DNA of 64,000 bases from Micromonospora chaiyaphumensis (GCF_900091435.1 NZ_FMCS01000003.1:62001-126000), one strand, 5' to 3'. Positions 32,405 through 42,303 are shown, numbered from the stretch's first letter. Program-made: numbers and translations. The notes: generated by a model not told the origin, from the sequence alone.

Positions 32405-34012
32405 ATGGTCATGTCACGTCGGCAGCTCCTCGGCTCGACTGCCGCGATATCCGGCGCCACCGTCGGCCTCGCCGGGCTGGGCGCCACGCCCGCCCAGGCC
32501 GGCGGCGCCCCCGCGACCGCGGTCGACCCGCTGGTCGCCATCCACCCCGACGACCCGCGGTACGCGCAGCTCATGCTGCGCTCGTTCAACCCCCGGTTCA
32601 TCTCGTCCCCGGAGACGGTCCACCTGACCTACACCGCCGAGCAGGTCCGCGCGGCCGTCGAGCAGGCGGTCGGCCGGGGCCAGCGCATCACCGTCCGCAG
32701 CGGCGGCCACTGCCTGGACAACCTGGTCGGGGACCCCGCGTTCCGGGTGCTGGTCGACGTGTCGGCCATGAACCAGACCTGGTACGACTCGCGGCACCGC
32801 GCGTTCGTCGTGGAGTCCGGCGCCACCCTCGGCCAGATGTACGAGCAGCTCTACCTCGGCTGGAAGGTCACCGTGCCGGCCGGCGTCTGCCCGCCGGTGG
32901 GCGTCGGCGGGCACATCTCCGGCGGCGGGTACGGCCCGCTGTCGCGCAAGTTCGGCCTCTCCGTCGACCACCTCTACGGCGTCGAGGTGGTCGTCGTCGA
33001 CCGGTCCGGCCGCGCCCGCACCATCCTGGCCACCGCCCGTCCCGACGACCCGCACCGCGACCTGTGGTGGGCGCACACCGGCGGCGGCGGGGGCAACTTC
33101 GGCTTCGTCACCAAGTACCTGTTCCGCACGCCCGGCGCCACCGGCGACGACCCGGGCAAGCTGCTGCCCACGCCGCCGCCGACCCTCTTCATGACCTGGG
33201 TCTCCTACCCCTGGGACGGGCTGACCCAGGAGGGCTTCGTCCGCCTGGTGAAGAACCACAACGCGTGGCACGCCGCGCACAGCGGACCCGGCGACCCCTA
33301 CGAGGGCCTGCACAGCGCACTGCACCTCAACACCGAGAAGGAACAGTTCATCTACCTGGAGATCCGCACCGACGCCACCATGCCGGACGCGCGGAAGATG
33401 CTCGACGACTACATCGCCGCCGTGTCGGCCGGGGTCGGCGTCACCCCGCAGATCAGCACCACGGACGACCTGTGGCTCGCCAACGCGACGCTGGAGTTCC
33501 CGCAGACCATCCCGCCGCGGACCAAGTCCAAGGGCAGCTACCTGCGCAAGCCTCTCGCCGAGCGGCAGATCGTGGAGCTGTACCGGGGCCTGCGCGACCC
33601 GGCCTACAAGGGACAGTGCCTGGTCTACTTCGCCGGCTACGGCGGCCAGGTCAACGCGGTCGGGCCGGATGCCACCGCGGTCCCGCAGCGGGACTCGATC
33701 CTGAAGCTCTGGTTCTCGGCCTCGTGGCCGAACGCCGCCGACGACGAGGAGTCGGTGGACTGGGTGCGCCGCTTCTACCAGCGGGTCTTCGCCGACACCG
33801 GCGGCATGCCGGTCTCCGGCGACCGCTACGACGGCTGCTACATCAACTACCCGGACATCGACAGCAAGGACCCGGCCTGGAACCGGTCCGGCGTGCCGTG
33901 GAGCACCCTCTACTACAAGCAGAGCTATCCGCGCCTGCAGCGCATCAAGGCCAAGTACGACCCGAACAACATCTTCCGGCACGCCCTGTCCATCGAGCCG
34001 GCGGCCGGCTGA
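32405..34012 (+). CDS. Tat-exported bicovalent FAD oxidase (BBE/AknOx-like)
   Basis: A 535-residue berberine-bridge-type oxidase. The N-terminus has a twin-arginine signal (SRRQLLG, hydrophobic stretch, AQA cleavage-like site near residue 32). His102 (RSGGHCLDN) and Cys162 (PAGVCPPVGVGGHISGGG) are the two residues that attach FAD covalently in AknOx-type enzymes; the C-terminus has the BBE motif PNNIFRHALSI. AknOx oxidises terminal rhodinose on aclacinomycin to L-aculose. Because this cluster encodes a 2,3,6-trideoxyhexose pathway, late oxidation of that sugar outside the cell is a specific, testable role. An alternative in-frame ATG lies at 32390. Confidence 0.88.
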   Translation: MVMSRRQLLGSTAAISGATVGLAGLGATPAQAGGAPATAVDPLVAIHPDDPRYAQLMLRSFNPRFISSPETVHLTYTAEQVRAAVEQAVGRGQRITVRSGGHCLDNLVGDPAFRVLVDVSAMNQTWYDSRHRAFVVESGATLGQMYEQLYLGWKVTVPAGVCPPVGVGGHISGGGYGPLSRKFGLSVDHLYGVEVVVVDRSGRARTILATARPDDPHRDLWWAHTGGGGGNFGFVTKYLFRTPGATGDDPGKLLPTPPPTLFMTWVSYPWDGLTQEGFVRLVKNHNAWHAAHSGPGDPYEGLHSALHLNTEKEQFIYLEIRTDATMPDARKMLDDYIAAVSAGVGVTPQISTTDDLWLANATLEFPQTIPPRTKSKGSYLRKPLAERQIVELYRGLRDPAYKGQCLVYFAGYGGQVNAVGPDATAVPQRDSILKLWFSASWPNAADDEESVDWVRRFYQRVFADTGGMPVSGDRYDGCYINYPDIDSKDPAWNRSGVPWSTLYYKQSYPRLQRIKAKYDPNNIFRHALSIEPAAG

Positions 34013-34031
34013 GCCGCCGGGCGGGTACGCC

Positions 34032-34064
34032 GAACGGGCCGGTCGCGACGCGACCGGCCCGTTC
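34032..34064. terminator. Bidirectional hairpin between convergent genes
   Basis: A perfect 15-bp inverted repeat (GAACGGGCCGGTCGC / GCGACCGGCCCGTTC) with a GAC loop lies between the convergent BBE oxidase and aryl-AMP ligase genes. It is a likely terminator for both strands. Confidence 0.75.
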
Positions 34065-34082
34065 CGGGTGGCACACCGGCGC

Positions 34083-35786
34083 TCAGGCGGGCGGCGCCTC
34101 GTCCGGCGCCTCGGCGGCCAGCCGCCGCCGGATGTCCTCGCGCAGCGCCTTCTTGTCGACCTTCCCGACGTTGGTGCGGGGGAGCGTGGCCACCTCGACG
34201 AGCCGCTCCGGCAGCTTGAACCGGGCCACCCCGGCCCGCTCCATCACGGCGCGCACGTCGGCCAGCCGCACCGAGGCGCCGGCCCGGACCACCACGTAGA
34301 GGCAGACCCGCTCGCCGAACTCGGGGTCGGGCATCGCCACGGCGGCGGCCAGGTCCACCCCCGGGAGCTGGTAGGCGAAGTTCTCCACCTCCTCCGCTGA
34401 GATCTTCTCGCCGGCCCGGTTGATCATGTCCTTGTCGCGGCCCTCGACCACCAGGTTGCCGTCGGGGCGGCGGCGCACCACGTCACCGGTCCGGTACCAG
34501 CCGTCGGCGGTGAACGCGATCCGGTTCTGCGCCTCGGCCCGGTAGTAGCCGCGGGGGGTGTACGGCCCCCGGGTCAGCAGCAGACCCGGTGTGCCGTCCG
34601 GCACCGGCCGGCCCTCCTCGTCAACCACCAGGATCTCGTCGTCCGGGCAGATCGGGCGGCCCTGGGTGTGGCAGACCACCTCGTCGGGGTCGTCCAGCCG
34701 GGTGTAGTTGAGCAGCCCCTCGGCCATGCCGAAGACCTGCTGGAGGCGGCAGCCCAGGGTGGGCTGGACCCGCCAGGCCACCTCGTCGGCCAGCCGGGCG
34801 CCGCCCACCTGGAGCAGCCGCAGCGTGCTGAGGTCGTATCCGGGCCCGGACTCCTGGAACGCGAGCCAGCTCTGCGCGATGGTCGGCACCGCGGCCGTCA
34901 CCGTGACCCGCTCCCGCTCGATCAGGTCGAAGACCTTCTTGGGCGCCGGCGACGGTGCGATCACCACCCGGCCACCCACCAGCAGGGTGCCGAGGATGCC
35001 GGGACAGGCCAGCGGGAAGTTGTGGGCCAGCGGCAGCGCCGCCAGGTACACGGTGGACGGGCCGAAGCCGGAGACCTCGCCGCTGCGCCGGGCGTTGTAC
35101 GCGTAGTCGTCGTGCGTCCGGGCGATCAGCTTCGGCAGGCCGGTGGTGCCGCCCGAGAGCAGGAAGAGCGCGACGTCCCGGCCGCCCGGCGCGGCGGCGT
35201 CCAGCTGCCGGCGCGCCGCGGCCGGGTCCTCCGCGGGCCGGCACAGCGCCCGCAGGTCCACCGAACCGGGCGCGGGCCGCGCGCCGGCGGCGAGCACGTG
35301 CGTGAGGCCCGGCTGCGCCGCGGCGATGCGCCGGGCCATGTCCTGGTGGTCGAAGCGGTCCGTCTCGGCGGGTACCGCCACCGCCCGGGCCTCGGCCTGC
35401 CGCACGAGGTGGGACATCTCGTGGTGGCGGTGCGCCGGCAGCGCCATGACCGGCAGCACGCCCAGCCGCAGGCAGGCGAGCGTCAGCACGACGAACTCCC
35501 AGCGGTTGTCGAGCTGCACCACGATCCGGTCGTCGCGGCGCAGGCCCAGCGCGTGCAGGCGCAGCGCCGCGCCGTCGGCCCGCTGCATCAGCTCCCGGTA
35601 GGTCAGCCGGACGTCGCCGCCGACCAGCGCCTCCGCGTCGGGCAGGGCGTCGGCCACGGCGAGGAGGCGCGCGCCCAGCGGCCGCCCCTCCCAGTAGCCC
35701 GCGGCGACGTACCGGTCCACCGCCTCCGGTGGCCAGGGCACCAGGCCCGTCCGGCTCGGCTCGGGTCCGCCCGCTCCACCTGTCAC
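34083..35786 (-). CDS. Aryl-AMP ligase (salicylate/2,3-DHB type)
   Basis: A 567-residue stand-alone adenylating enzyme of the EntE/YbtE/MbtA class. The N-terminal [15 protein letters not shown], the region [18 protein letters not shown] and [18 protein letters not shown] are typical of (2,3-dihydroxybenzoyl)- and salicyl-AMP ligases; the P-loop [20 protein letters not shown] and [14 protein letters not shown] also match that class. The C-terminal lysine is in [14 protein letters not shown]. It starts at GTG 35786. With a salicylate-synthase-family gene at 45800, it probably activates salicylate (or a hydroxylated derivative) for transfer to a carrier or acceptor. Confidence 0.9.
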   Translation of the reverse strand: MTGGAGGPEPSRTGLVPWPPEAVDRYVAAGYWEGRPLGARLLAVADALPDAEALVGGDVRLTYRELMQRADGAALRLHALGLRRDDRIVVQLDNRWEFVVLTLACLRLGVLPVMALPAHRHHEMSHLVRQAEARAVAVPAETDRFDHQDMARRIAAAQPGLTHVLAAGARPAPGSVDLRALCRPAEDPAAARRQLDAAAPGGRDVALFLLSGGTTGLPKLIARTHDDYAYNARRSGEVSGFGPSTVYLAALPLAHNFPLACPGILGTLLVGGRVVIAPSPAPKKVFDLIERERVTVTAAVPTIAQSWLAFQESGPGYDLSTLRLLQVGGARLADEVAWRVQPTLGCRLQQVFGMAEGLLNYTRLDDPDEVVCHTQGRPICPDDEILVVDEEGRPVPDGTPGLLLTRGPYTPRGYYRAEAQNRIAFTADGWYRTGDVVRRRPDGNLVVEGRDKDMINRAGEKISAEEVENFAYQLPGVDLAAAVAMPDPEFGERVCLYVVVRAGASVRLADVRAVMERAGVARFKLPERLVEVATLPRTNVGKVDKKALREDIRRRLAAEAPDEAPPA

Positions 35787-35973
35787 CGTGGCCTCCTCCT
35801 GCCGGCTGGCCGTCCCACCGCCGCGCCCGGGTCGGGGCGGGGTGCGTGGCGGCGGTGGCCCGGAGCAGCGAGGCCGGGCGTCGGGGCCGCAGGCTGGTGG
35901 GACTCCTTTCGATCATCCCGGCGGGGCGGCGGGGGACGCATCTCCGAGCGTGCCGAGGGACGAGGGGGAGGCA

Positions 35974-36013
35974 CGGCCGCGGCGGGCGCCCTGGTAGGCG
36001 CCCGCCGCGGCCG
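35974..36013 (-). terminator. Hairpin downstream of the SRPBCC gene
   Basis: A perfect 17-bp inverted repeat (CGGCCGCGGCGGGCGCC / GGCGCCCGCCGCGGCCG) with a 6-nt loop begins 7 bp beyond the stop of the leftward SRPBCC gene. This is a strong terminator candidate separating it from the aryl-AMP ligase, which then needs its own promoter in the 35787-35973 gap. No other feature was seen in that gap. Confidence 0.7.
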
Positions 36014-36020
36014 AGGAGGG

Positions 36021-36530
36021 TCAGTTCGGTTGCTCGGGCAGCTCCGAGTAGTGCTTCACGAGGTCGTCGAAGGACAGCGGCCCGCCGTGCGGCGCCGGGC
36101 GGCCGGCCTCCCGGTCGAGCAGCTCGCCCATCTTGTCCAGGGCCAGGTGGAAGCCGGCGGCGCTCTGCGGCAGGTGCCCCGGGTCGCCGACCTCGTTCTC
36201 CAGCACCAGCCGGCAGCCGTCCCCGTGCGGGCTCAGCAGCCAGCGGTAGGCGTCGCCCCTGCCGGCGTACACGAACCGGCGCGGCTCGTCGACCTCGACG
36301 ACCCGGGCCCGCTCCACCATGTCCGGGGAGAACGTCACGGTGACGGTCCCGCCCTCGACCGGCTCCACGTCGACCGGGAAGCCGAACCACGAGGAGTGCT
36401 CCTCGCTGTCGGTGATCGCCCGCCAGATTCGCTCCGGCGGGTCCGGGTAGTCGTGCGTGAAGCGCAGCAGCGGCTTCCCGCCGGGGCCGGGGTGCCGGGT
36501 GGTCCGCGTGCGGAAGGTCTCGGGATCCAT
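36021..36530 (-). CDS. SRPBCC/AHSA1-domain protein
   Basis: A 169-residue START-like (AHSA1/ActivatorHsp90 homology) protein: RFTHDYPDPPERIWRAITDS at the start, GGTVTVTFSP and RARVVEVDEPRRFVY are typical of the fold. In the calicheamicin cluster the self-sacrifice resistance protein CalC has a START-domain fold of similar size, so a self-protection role is possible here, but sequence similarity to CalC by eye is low and many AHSA1 proteins have unrelated functions. It is the last gene of a leftward unit with the DUF899 gene and is followed by a strong hairpin. Confidence 0.8.
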   Translation of the reverse strand: MDPETFRTRTTRHPGPGGKPLLRFTHDYPDPPERIWRAITDSEEHSSWFGFPVDVEPVEGGTVTVTFSPDMVERARVVEVDEPRRFVYAGRGDAYRWLLSPHGDGCRLVLENEVGDPGHLPQSAAGFHLALDKMGELLDREAGRPAPHGGPLSFDDLVKHYSELPEQPN

Positions 36531-36677
36531 CAGATCCGGTCTCCTCTGGGTCGCTGACCCGGCCCACGGGGCGTGGGCCGGTCGTTGCAGACTGTCAATA
36601 GTGGACGGAACGGGTCAAGCGCACACGCCCGACGGCCACGCCGGTCGGTCCGGCGTGGCCGTGGGCGGGTGCACCGG

Positions 36678-37355
36678 TCAGCCGTGGCAGGAGCCCGCCG
36701 TGGCGTCGCCGTAGCGGTCGTGGTGGCGGATCCACCCCATGGTGTCCGCCATGCCCTCCTCCTGCCGGCCCAAGGGGGTCAGGTCGAGATAGTTGTAGGT
36801 GTTGTTCAGGATGTCGCTGCCCCGCCCGTGCGTGGAGTACGCGTAGAGCACGCGGCCGTCGTCGTCGCGCAGGAACGCGCTGACGCCGGGCAGCTCGGGC
36901 TCGTCGGTGCCGACGTCCAGGGTGAAGTCCCGGTAGAAGTCGTCGCCCCGGGTGGTGTACCAGGGGATGTCCCAGCCCATCCGGCGCTTGAACGGCACGA
37001 TGTCCGACTGCGGGGCGGCGCAGACGATGGCCAGCGACGTGTCCCGGGCGTGCAGGTGCGCCAGGTGACCGATGTTGTCGATGAACAGCGAGCAGACCGG
37101 GCACCAGTCGTGCCCCTCCAGCGGCCACATGAAGTGGTACGTGAGCAGTTGCCGCCGGCCCTCGAACAGCTCCGGCAGCGTCCGCTCGCCGTCCGGGCCC
37201 TCGAAGACGTACTCCTTGTCCACCACCATCATGGGCAGCTCGCGCCGCTCCGCGTTGAGCGCGTCCCGCGCCCGGGTCACCTCCTTCTCGCGCTCCAGGA
37301 AGGCCCGCCGCGCCGCGTACCAGTCCGCCCGATCGACGATCTTGGCGTCCGTCAT
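36678..37355 (-). CDS. DUF899 family thioredoxin-fold protein
   Basis: A 225-residue DUF899 protein; the family motif block FMWPLEGHDWCPVCSLFIDN contains a CxxC pair in a thioredoxin-like fold, and the C-terminal YNYLDLTPLGRQE is also characteristic. The biochemical function of the family is not established; a peroxidase or disulfide redox role is suspected. The ATG at 37355 has a GGAGGAGAGAGCC ribosome site, and it lies 25 bp after the aminomutase. The 147-bp gap to the SRPBCC gene contains a 10-bp inverted repeat at 36559-36581. Confidence 0.85.
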   Translation of the reverse strand: MTDAKIVDRADWYAARRAFLEREKEVTRARDALNAERRELPMMVVDKEYVFEGPDGERTLPELFEGRRQLLTYHFMWPLEGHDWCPVCSLFIDNIGHLAHLHARDTSLAIVCAAPQSDIVPFKRRMGWDIPWYTTRGDDFYRDFTLDVGTDEPELPGVSAFLRDDDGRVLYAYSTHGRGSDILNNTYNYLDLTPLGRQEEGMADTMGWIRHHDRYGDATAGSCHG

Positions 37356-37380
37356 GGCTCTCTCCTCCCGTCGCGGCCGG

Positions 37381-38985
37381 TCACCGCAGGCCCTCGCCGC
37401 GGTCGGGCAGGGCGTCGACGAACTCGCCCCGGGCCACCGCGGCCGCGATCGTCTCGATGTCGTCGCTCATGTAGCGGTCCCGGTCCAGGGTGGGCACCAG
37501 GGAGCGGATCCGGTCGTAGGTGGCCCGCCCGGCCGGGCCGAGCCGGTCCACGACGCCCCGCAGGTCCACCGCCTGGGCGGCGGACAGGTACTCGATGGCC
37601 AGGATGAGGTCGTTGTTGCGCAGCACCCGGCGGGCATTGCGGGCGGCGATCAGGCCCATGCTCACCACGTCCTGGTTGTCGCTGTTGGACGGGATGCTCT
37701 GGGTGCTCGCCGGGCCGATCGTCCGGTTCTCCGCGACCAGCGCCGTCGCCGGGTACTGGGCGCCGGTGAAGCCGCTGTTGAGACCCGGCTCGCCGGCCAC
37801 CAGGTATTCCGGCAGGCCGCCGTTGAGGTGCCGGTTGAGCAGGCGGTTGGTGCGCCGCTCGGAGGTCACGCCGAGCTGGGTCAGGGCAATGGTGAGGAAG
37901 TCCATGGCGAAGGCCACCGGCTGGCCGTGGAAGTTGGCGCCGTGGAAGACCTCGCGCCCCTCGAAGAAGAGGGGGTTGTCGTTCGAGGAGTTCAGCTCGG
38001 TCGTCACGATCCCGGTGGCGTGGTAGACGGTGTCCCGCACCGCGCCGACGACCTGCGGGATGGCCCGCAGCGTGTACGGCTTCTGCAGGTAGATCTCGCC
38101 GCGCTGGACGGTGACACCCTCCTGCTTCTGCTCCTCGACCTGGCGGCGGATCTCCCGGTGCTCCAGCGCCAGGCCGCTGCCGGCCAGCAGGGCGCGCATG
38201 TTGGCGGCGTTGTCGACCTGGCCCCGGTGCGGGCGGGCCAGCTCGTGCCCCTCGGCCATGAAGGCGCCCGTCGAGCCCTGCAACGCCTCCAGCGCCAGCG
38301 CCGTCACGATCTCGGCCTGGCGGACCTGGGTGAGCGCCCGGCCGGTCAGCAGGGCGCCGAGGCCGGTCATGGCGGAGGTGCCGTTGATCAGCGACAGCCC
38401 CTCCTTGAACCGCAGCTGCAGCGGCTCCACGCCGAGCTGGCGCAGGACCGGTGCCGTCGGGGTGGGGCGGCCGTCGCGCAGCACGTACCCCTCACCGATG
38501 ATCACGGCCGCGATGTGCGACAGCGGGGCGAGGTCGCCGCTGGCGCCCAGCGAGCCGATCTCCGGGATGGCCGGGATGATGCCCTGGTTGAGCAGCAGGG
38601 CCAGCCGCTCCAGCAACTCGGGCCGGACCGCCGAGTAGCCCCGCGCGAGGGCGTTGAGCCGGGCCGCGACCATGGCCCGCGCCTCGTCCTCGGCGAAGAT
38701 CGGCCCGACCCCGGCGCAGTGGCTGCGCACCAGGTTGAGCTGGAGTTCGATCTCCACGGCGTTGTCCACCATCATGTACGCCAGGTCGCCGTACCCGGTG
38801 GTGATGCCGTACACCGGGATGCCCTGCTCGACGATGTCCTGGAACATCGCCCTGCTCGCCGCGGCCTTCTCCAGGGCCGTCGGGGCGATGACGCACGGCG
38901 CCTGCTCCTCGGCGATCCGTCGGATGCCGTCGATGTCCACGTTCTGGCCGTCGAGTTCGACGGGCGTTGTCTCCACCAGGGTCAC
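37381..38985 (-). CDS. MIO-dependent tyrosine 2,3-aminomutase (SgcC4-like)
   Basis: Converts an L-alpha-amino acid, most likely L-tyrosine, to the beta-amino acid. The MIO prosthetic group forms from Ala148-Ser149-Gly150 in IGSLGASGDLAPLSHIAAV; the catalytic-loop Tyr is in ITTGYGDLAY (Tyr65). The 534-residue length matches enediyne aminomutases (SgcC4, MdpC4) and ammonia-lyases. GTG 38985 is chosen because AGGTGG lies 6 nt upstream; a GTG at 39000 would add 5 residues without a ribosome site. The gene follows the NRPS in the same direction, fitting synthesis of beta-tyrosine for loading. Ammonia-lyase activity cannot be fully excluded by sequence alone. Confidence 0.92.
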   Translation of the reverse strand: MTLVETTPVELDGQNVDIDGIRRIAEEQAPCVIAPTALEKAAASRAMFQDIVEQGIPVYGITTGYGDLAYMMVDNAVEIELQLNLVRSHCAGVGPIFAEDEARAMVAARLNALARGYSAVRPELLERLALLLNQGIIPAIPEIGSLGASGDLAPLSHIAAVIIGEGYVLRDGRPTPTAPVLRQLGVEPLQLRFKEGLSLINGTSAMTGLGALLTGRALTQVRQAEIVTALALEALQGSTGAFMAEGHELARPHRGQVDNAANMRALLAGSGLALEHREIRRQVEEQKQEGVTVQRGEIYLQKPYTLRAIPQVVGAVRDTVYHATGIVTTELNSSNDNPLFFEGREVFHGANFHGQPVAFAMDFLTIALTQLGVTSERRTNRLLNRHLNGGLPEYLVAGEPGLNSGFTGAQYPATALVAENRTIGPASTQSIPSNSDNQDVVSMGLIAARNARRVLRNNDLILAIEYLSAAQAVDLRGVVDRLGPAGRATYDRIRSLVPTLDRDRYMSDDIETIAAAVARGEFVDALPDRGEGLR

Positions 38986-39054
38986 GTCTGTCCACCTCAC
39001 ATGTCGTCGGGCTGGGCGGTTCGGGATTCGCGGTGTCGGCCCCGCGCGGGGCGG

Positions 39055-42000
39055 TCAGGCGGTGCCGCTCACCTCCCTCTGCGCCCGGGCGCCGTCGTCG
39101 GTCCGCGTGGCCGCGTCCACCAGCGCGGCGAGCCCGGCCAGGGTCGGGTCGGCGAGGAAGCGGCGGGCCGGCACGGTGACGCCGGTGCGCTCCCGGACGT
39201 GGTGCAGCAGCGGCGGGATCAGCAGCGAGTGCCCGCCCAGGGCGAACAGGGAGTCCTCGGGCGCGACCTCGTCGGTGCCGAGCACCTCCGCCCACACGGC
39301 CGCCAGGAGCCGCTCGGTCGGGGTGGTGGGCTGCCGGTCGCCGGGCGCGCGCAGCGACGTCGGCGCGGGCAGGCGCCGCCGGTCGACCTTCCCGCCCACG
39401 TTGCGTGGCAGCGTCGGCAGGTTGCGGAAGCTGACCGGCGGCATGAGGCTGCCGAACCGCTGGCGCAGCCGGGCCCGCCACGCGGCGGTCAGGTCGCTCC
39501 CGCCCGCACCGTCCGCCGGCTCCCGGGCCACCACGTACGCCATGAGGCGCACGACCAGGCCGCTGTGGTCGCGTACCGGCACCACCGCGCACTCGGCGAC
39601 CGAGTCGGCGGCGGCCAGCGCCGTCTCCACGTCCGTCAGCTCCAGCCGGGTGCCGAAGAACTTGATCTGGAAGTCCTGCCGGCCGCGGAACTCCAGCAGC
39701 CCGTCCAGCCGCCGGCGTCCGAGGTCCCCGGTGCGGTACCAGCCGCGGTCCGGCAACCCGAGCTCCTCGTGGGCGCGCAGCGGCGTGAAGGCGTCGCCGG
39801 GCGTCTCGGCGCCCACATAGCCGGGCGTGACGTAGGGGCTGCGGACGACCAGCTCCCCGGTCACTCCCGCGGGGCAGGGCCGGTCCTGGTCGTCGACCAC
39901 GAGCACCTGCCGGCCGGGGATCGGCACGCCGACGGGCACCGTCCCGCGCACCGGCCCGGTCACCTCGTGCCAGGTCGCCAGCACGATCTCGGTGGGGCCG
40001 TACAGGTTGGTCAGCCGGGCCGCCGGCAGCGCCCGGCGCAGCTCCCCGGCCAGCTCGCCGGGGAGCGGCTCGCCGGCGAGCAGCAGGTGCCGCAGCGCGG
40101 GCAGCGCGTCCCCGCGATTGCGGGACACCAGGGCCCGCAGGACTTCCCGGGCGAAGCTCGGCACGGTCTGGAAGTGGGTGATCCGCTCGTCGGCCAGCCA
40201 GCGCACCAGCCGGCGCGGGTCCACCCGCACCCGGTCCGGCACCGGGTGCAGGGTCGCGCCGGAGCCGAGCGCCGCGAAGATCTCGCAGAGCGCGGCGTCG
40301 TAACCGGGGGCCGCCCACTGGGCCACCCGGCTGCCCGGGCCCATCTCGAAGTGCGTGGCCATCCACTCGCAGAACTGCGCGAAGCCGGCGTGGGTGTGCG
40401 GGATTCCCTTGGGCCGGCCGGTCGACCCCGAGGTGTAGGCGACGTACGCCAGGTCGGGCCCGTCGGGGCCGGCCGGGACCGGCGCGGCGTCCTCCCCGGC
40501 GGCGCGGTGCAGCGCGCCCACCGCGACGGCCCGCCCGTCGAGTTCCGTGCGGTACCAGCGGGCCAGCTCGTCGTCCTCCGGGTCGCCCTCCACCAGCAGG
40601 TAGGCCGGGCGCAGGTCGCCGAGGATGAGCCGGCCCCGTTCGCCCGCCTCGCCGGCGCCGATGCAGACCAGGTGCGCGCCCGCGTCCAGGACGCCCAGCA
40701 GCACGGCCACCTGGCGGGGCCCGGTGGGCATCCGCACCGCCACCGGCGCGCCCGCCGCCAGGCCCAGGCGCTGCAGCCCCCGGGCCGTGGAGCTGGCCAG
40801 GGTGGCGAGCTCCCCGTAGGAGACGCCCTCCGACTGCCCGGCCACCGCGGTGTCACCCGGGTGCTGCTCGGCCCGGCCGTGCACCGCCGCGGCCACCGTG
40901 GACCAGCCGGTGGCGACCGGTTCGACCCGGTCGGCGGCCCGGGCCGCCGCGCGGAGCTGCTCCGGCGTCTCCAGCGGCAGCACGGCCACCGGCTGGCCCG
41001 GGTCCTTCAGGGCGGCGTCGAGCAGGGTACGGAGCTGGCCGAGCAGCGCCCGGACGGAGTCCGCCTCGAACAGCTCGGTCCGGTACGCCAGCGTGCCGGT
41101 CACCGCCGGCTCCACGGTGTCGACCTCGAGCGACAGGCCCACCGGGACCGCCCCGGCGCGCACCGGCAGCCGGCGGACGGTGGCGCCGGCGAGTGCGGGG
41201 TCCGGCTCGGGCGACTCGGGACAGGTGAACGCGGCGTCGAGCAGCGGCAGCCGCTGCGCGTCCCGGTCCACCTCCACCTCGGCCACGACGTCGGCGAAGG
41301 GCAGTTCGCCGTGGTCGAGCGCGGCGCGGCGGGCCTGGGCGACCCGGGCCAGCAGGTGCCGGAAGGTGGGGGAGTCGGCGAAGTCGGCGCACACCACCAG
41401 CGGGTTCTGGAACGGCCCCACGGTGCCGGCGAACTCCGGGCGGGGCCGCACCACCACCGGGTGCCCCACGGCCACCCGCTGCTCGCCGGTGTGCCGGAAC
41501 AGCAGCGCGTGGAACGCCGCGGACAGCACCACGGCCGGGACCGTACCCTCGGCCGCGCAGACCTCGCGCAGCCGGCCGGCGGTCTCCTCGCCCCAGTCGA
41601 AGTCCACCGCCGCGCCCGCGTACCCGGAGTCGGCCGCGGGAGGCCGGTCGGCGGGCAGCGACAGCGCCGGCGGTGGCGGGGTCAGCGCGCCCCGCCACCA
41701 CTGCGCCAGCCGCCGGTACGTCGGGCCGGTCGCCTGCTCCCGCTGCCAGCGCGCGAAGTCGCGGTACTGCAACGGCAGGAACGGCAGGGCCGGCTCGCGG
41801 CCCTGCACCGCCGCCGAGTAGCACTCGCCCAGCTCGGTCACCAGGATCCGGGCCGAGCTGTCGTCGGCCACCAGCCGGTGCAGCACCAGCAGCAGCTCGT
41901 GCTCCTCCGGGCCGAGCCGGACCAGGGCGAGCCGGCAGAGCGGGCCGTCGGCGTGGTCGACCACGGCCCCGGCCAGGCCGGTGCGCAGCCGCCGCGCGGC

Positions 42001-42303
42001 CGCCGTCCGCTCCGGCTCGGCGACGGTGGTGAGGTCGACCAGCGCCGGCGCGTCGGAGCCGGCGTCGATCGCCTGCCACGGCACGCCGTCCCGCTCCACG
42101 ATGCGGGTCCGCAGCGCCTCGTGCCGGTCGACCAGCGTCCGCCACGCGGCGCACAGGGCGTCCTCGTCGAGCGGGCCGTCCACCCGGTACGCGCGGCACA
42201 CCGTGTGCGCCGGCGTCTGCGCCGCCAACCTCTCCAGGAACCACAGGCCCTGCTGGGCCGCAGAGGTGACCGCCCGGACGCCGCTGCCCCGTCTGTCGTT
42301 CAT
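39055..42303 (-). CDS. NRPS C-A-PCP (beta-amino acid activating, SgcC1-like)
   Basis: A 1082-residue NRPS. Condensation-like domain (~12-430) whose HHxxxDG motif reads HRLVADD (142-148): the catalytic second His is Arg and Gly is Asp, so it is probably inactive. Adenylation domain (~460-960): YVAYTSGSTGRPKGIPHTH, NLYGPTEIVLATW, WYRTGDLGRRRLDG and NVGGKVDRRRLP. PCP (~985-1060): Ser in LGGHSLLIPPLL. By context it activates the beta-amino acid from the neighbouring aminomutase. ATG 42303 follows GAGGAGCGGGTAGCG; the 14-codon upstream extension lacks a ribosome site. The gap to the Eis-like gene is 90 bp. Confidence 0.92.
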   Translation of the reverse strand: MNDRRGSGVRAVTSAAQQGLWFLERLAAQTPAHTVCRAYRVDGPLDEDALCAAWRTLVDRHEALRTRIVERDGVPWQAIDAGSDAPALVDLTTVAEPERTAAARRLRTGLAGAVVDHADGPLCRLALVRLGPEEHELLLVLHRLVADDSSARILVTELGECYSAAVQGREPALPFLPLQYRDFARWQREQATGPTYRRLAQWWRGALTPPPPALSLPADRPPAADSGYAGAAVDFDWGEETAGRLREVCAAEGTVPAVVLSAAFHALLFRHTGEQRVAVGHPVVVRPRPEFAGTVGPFQNPLVVCADFADSPTFRHLLARVAQARRAALDHGELPFADVVAEVEVDRDAQRLPLLDAAFTCPESPEPDPALAGATVRRLPVRAGAVPVGLSLEVDTVEPAVTGTLAYRTELFEADSVRALLGQLRTLLDAALKDPGQPVAVLPLETPEQLRAAARAADRVEPVATGWSTVAAAVHGRAEQHPGDTAVAGQSEGVSYGELATLASSTARGLQRLGLAAGAPVAVRMPTGPRQVAVLLGVLDAGAHLVCIGAGEAGERGRLILGDLRPAYLLVEGDPEDDELARWYRTELDGRAVAVGALHRAAGEDAAPVPAGPDGPDLAYVAYTSGSTGRPKGIPHTHAGFAQFCEWMATHFEMGPGSRVAQWAAPGYDAALCEIFAALGSGATLHPVPDRVRVDPRRLVRWLADERITHFQTVPSFAREVLRALVSRNRGDALPALRHLLLAGEPLPGELAGELRRALPAARLTNLYGPTEIVLATWHEVTGPVRGTVPVGVPIPGRQVLVVDDQDRPCPAGVTGELVVRSPYVTPGYVGAETPGDAFTPLRAHEELGLPDRGWYRTGDLGRRRLDGLLEFRGRQDFQIKFFGTRLELTDVETALAAADSVAECAVVPVRDHSGLVVRLMAYVVAREPADGAGGSDLTAAWRARLRQRFGSLMPPVSFRNLPTLPRNVGGKVDRRRLPAPTSLRAPGDRQPTTPTERLLAAVWAEVLGTDEVAPEDSLFALGGHSLLIPPLLHHVRERTGVTVPARRFLADPTLAGLAALVDAATRTDDGARAQREVSGTA

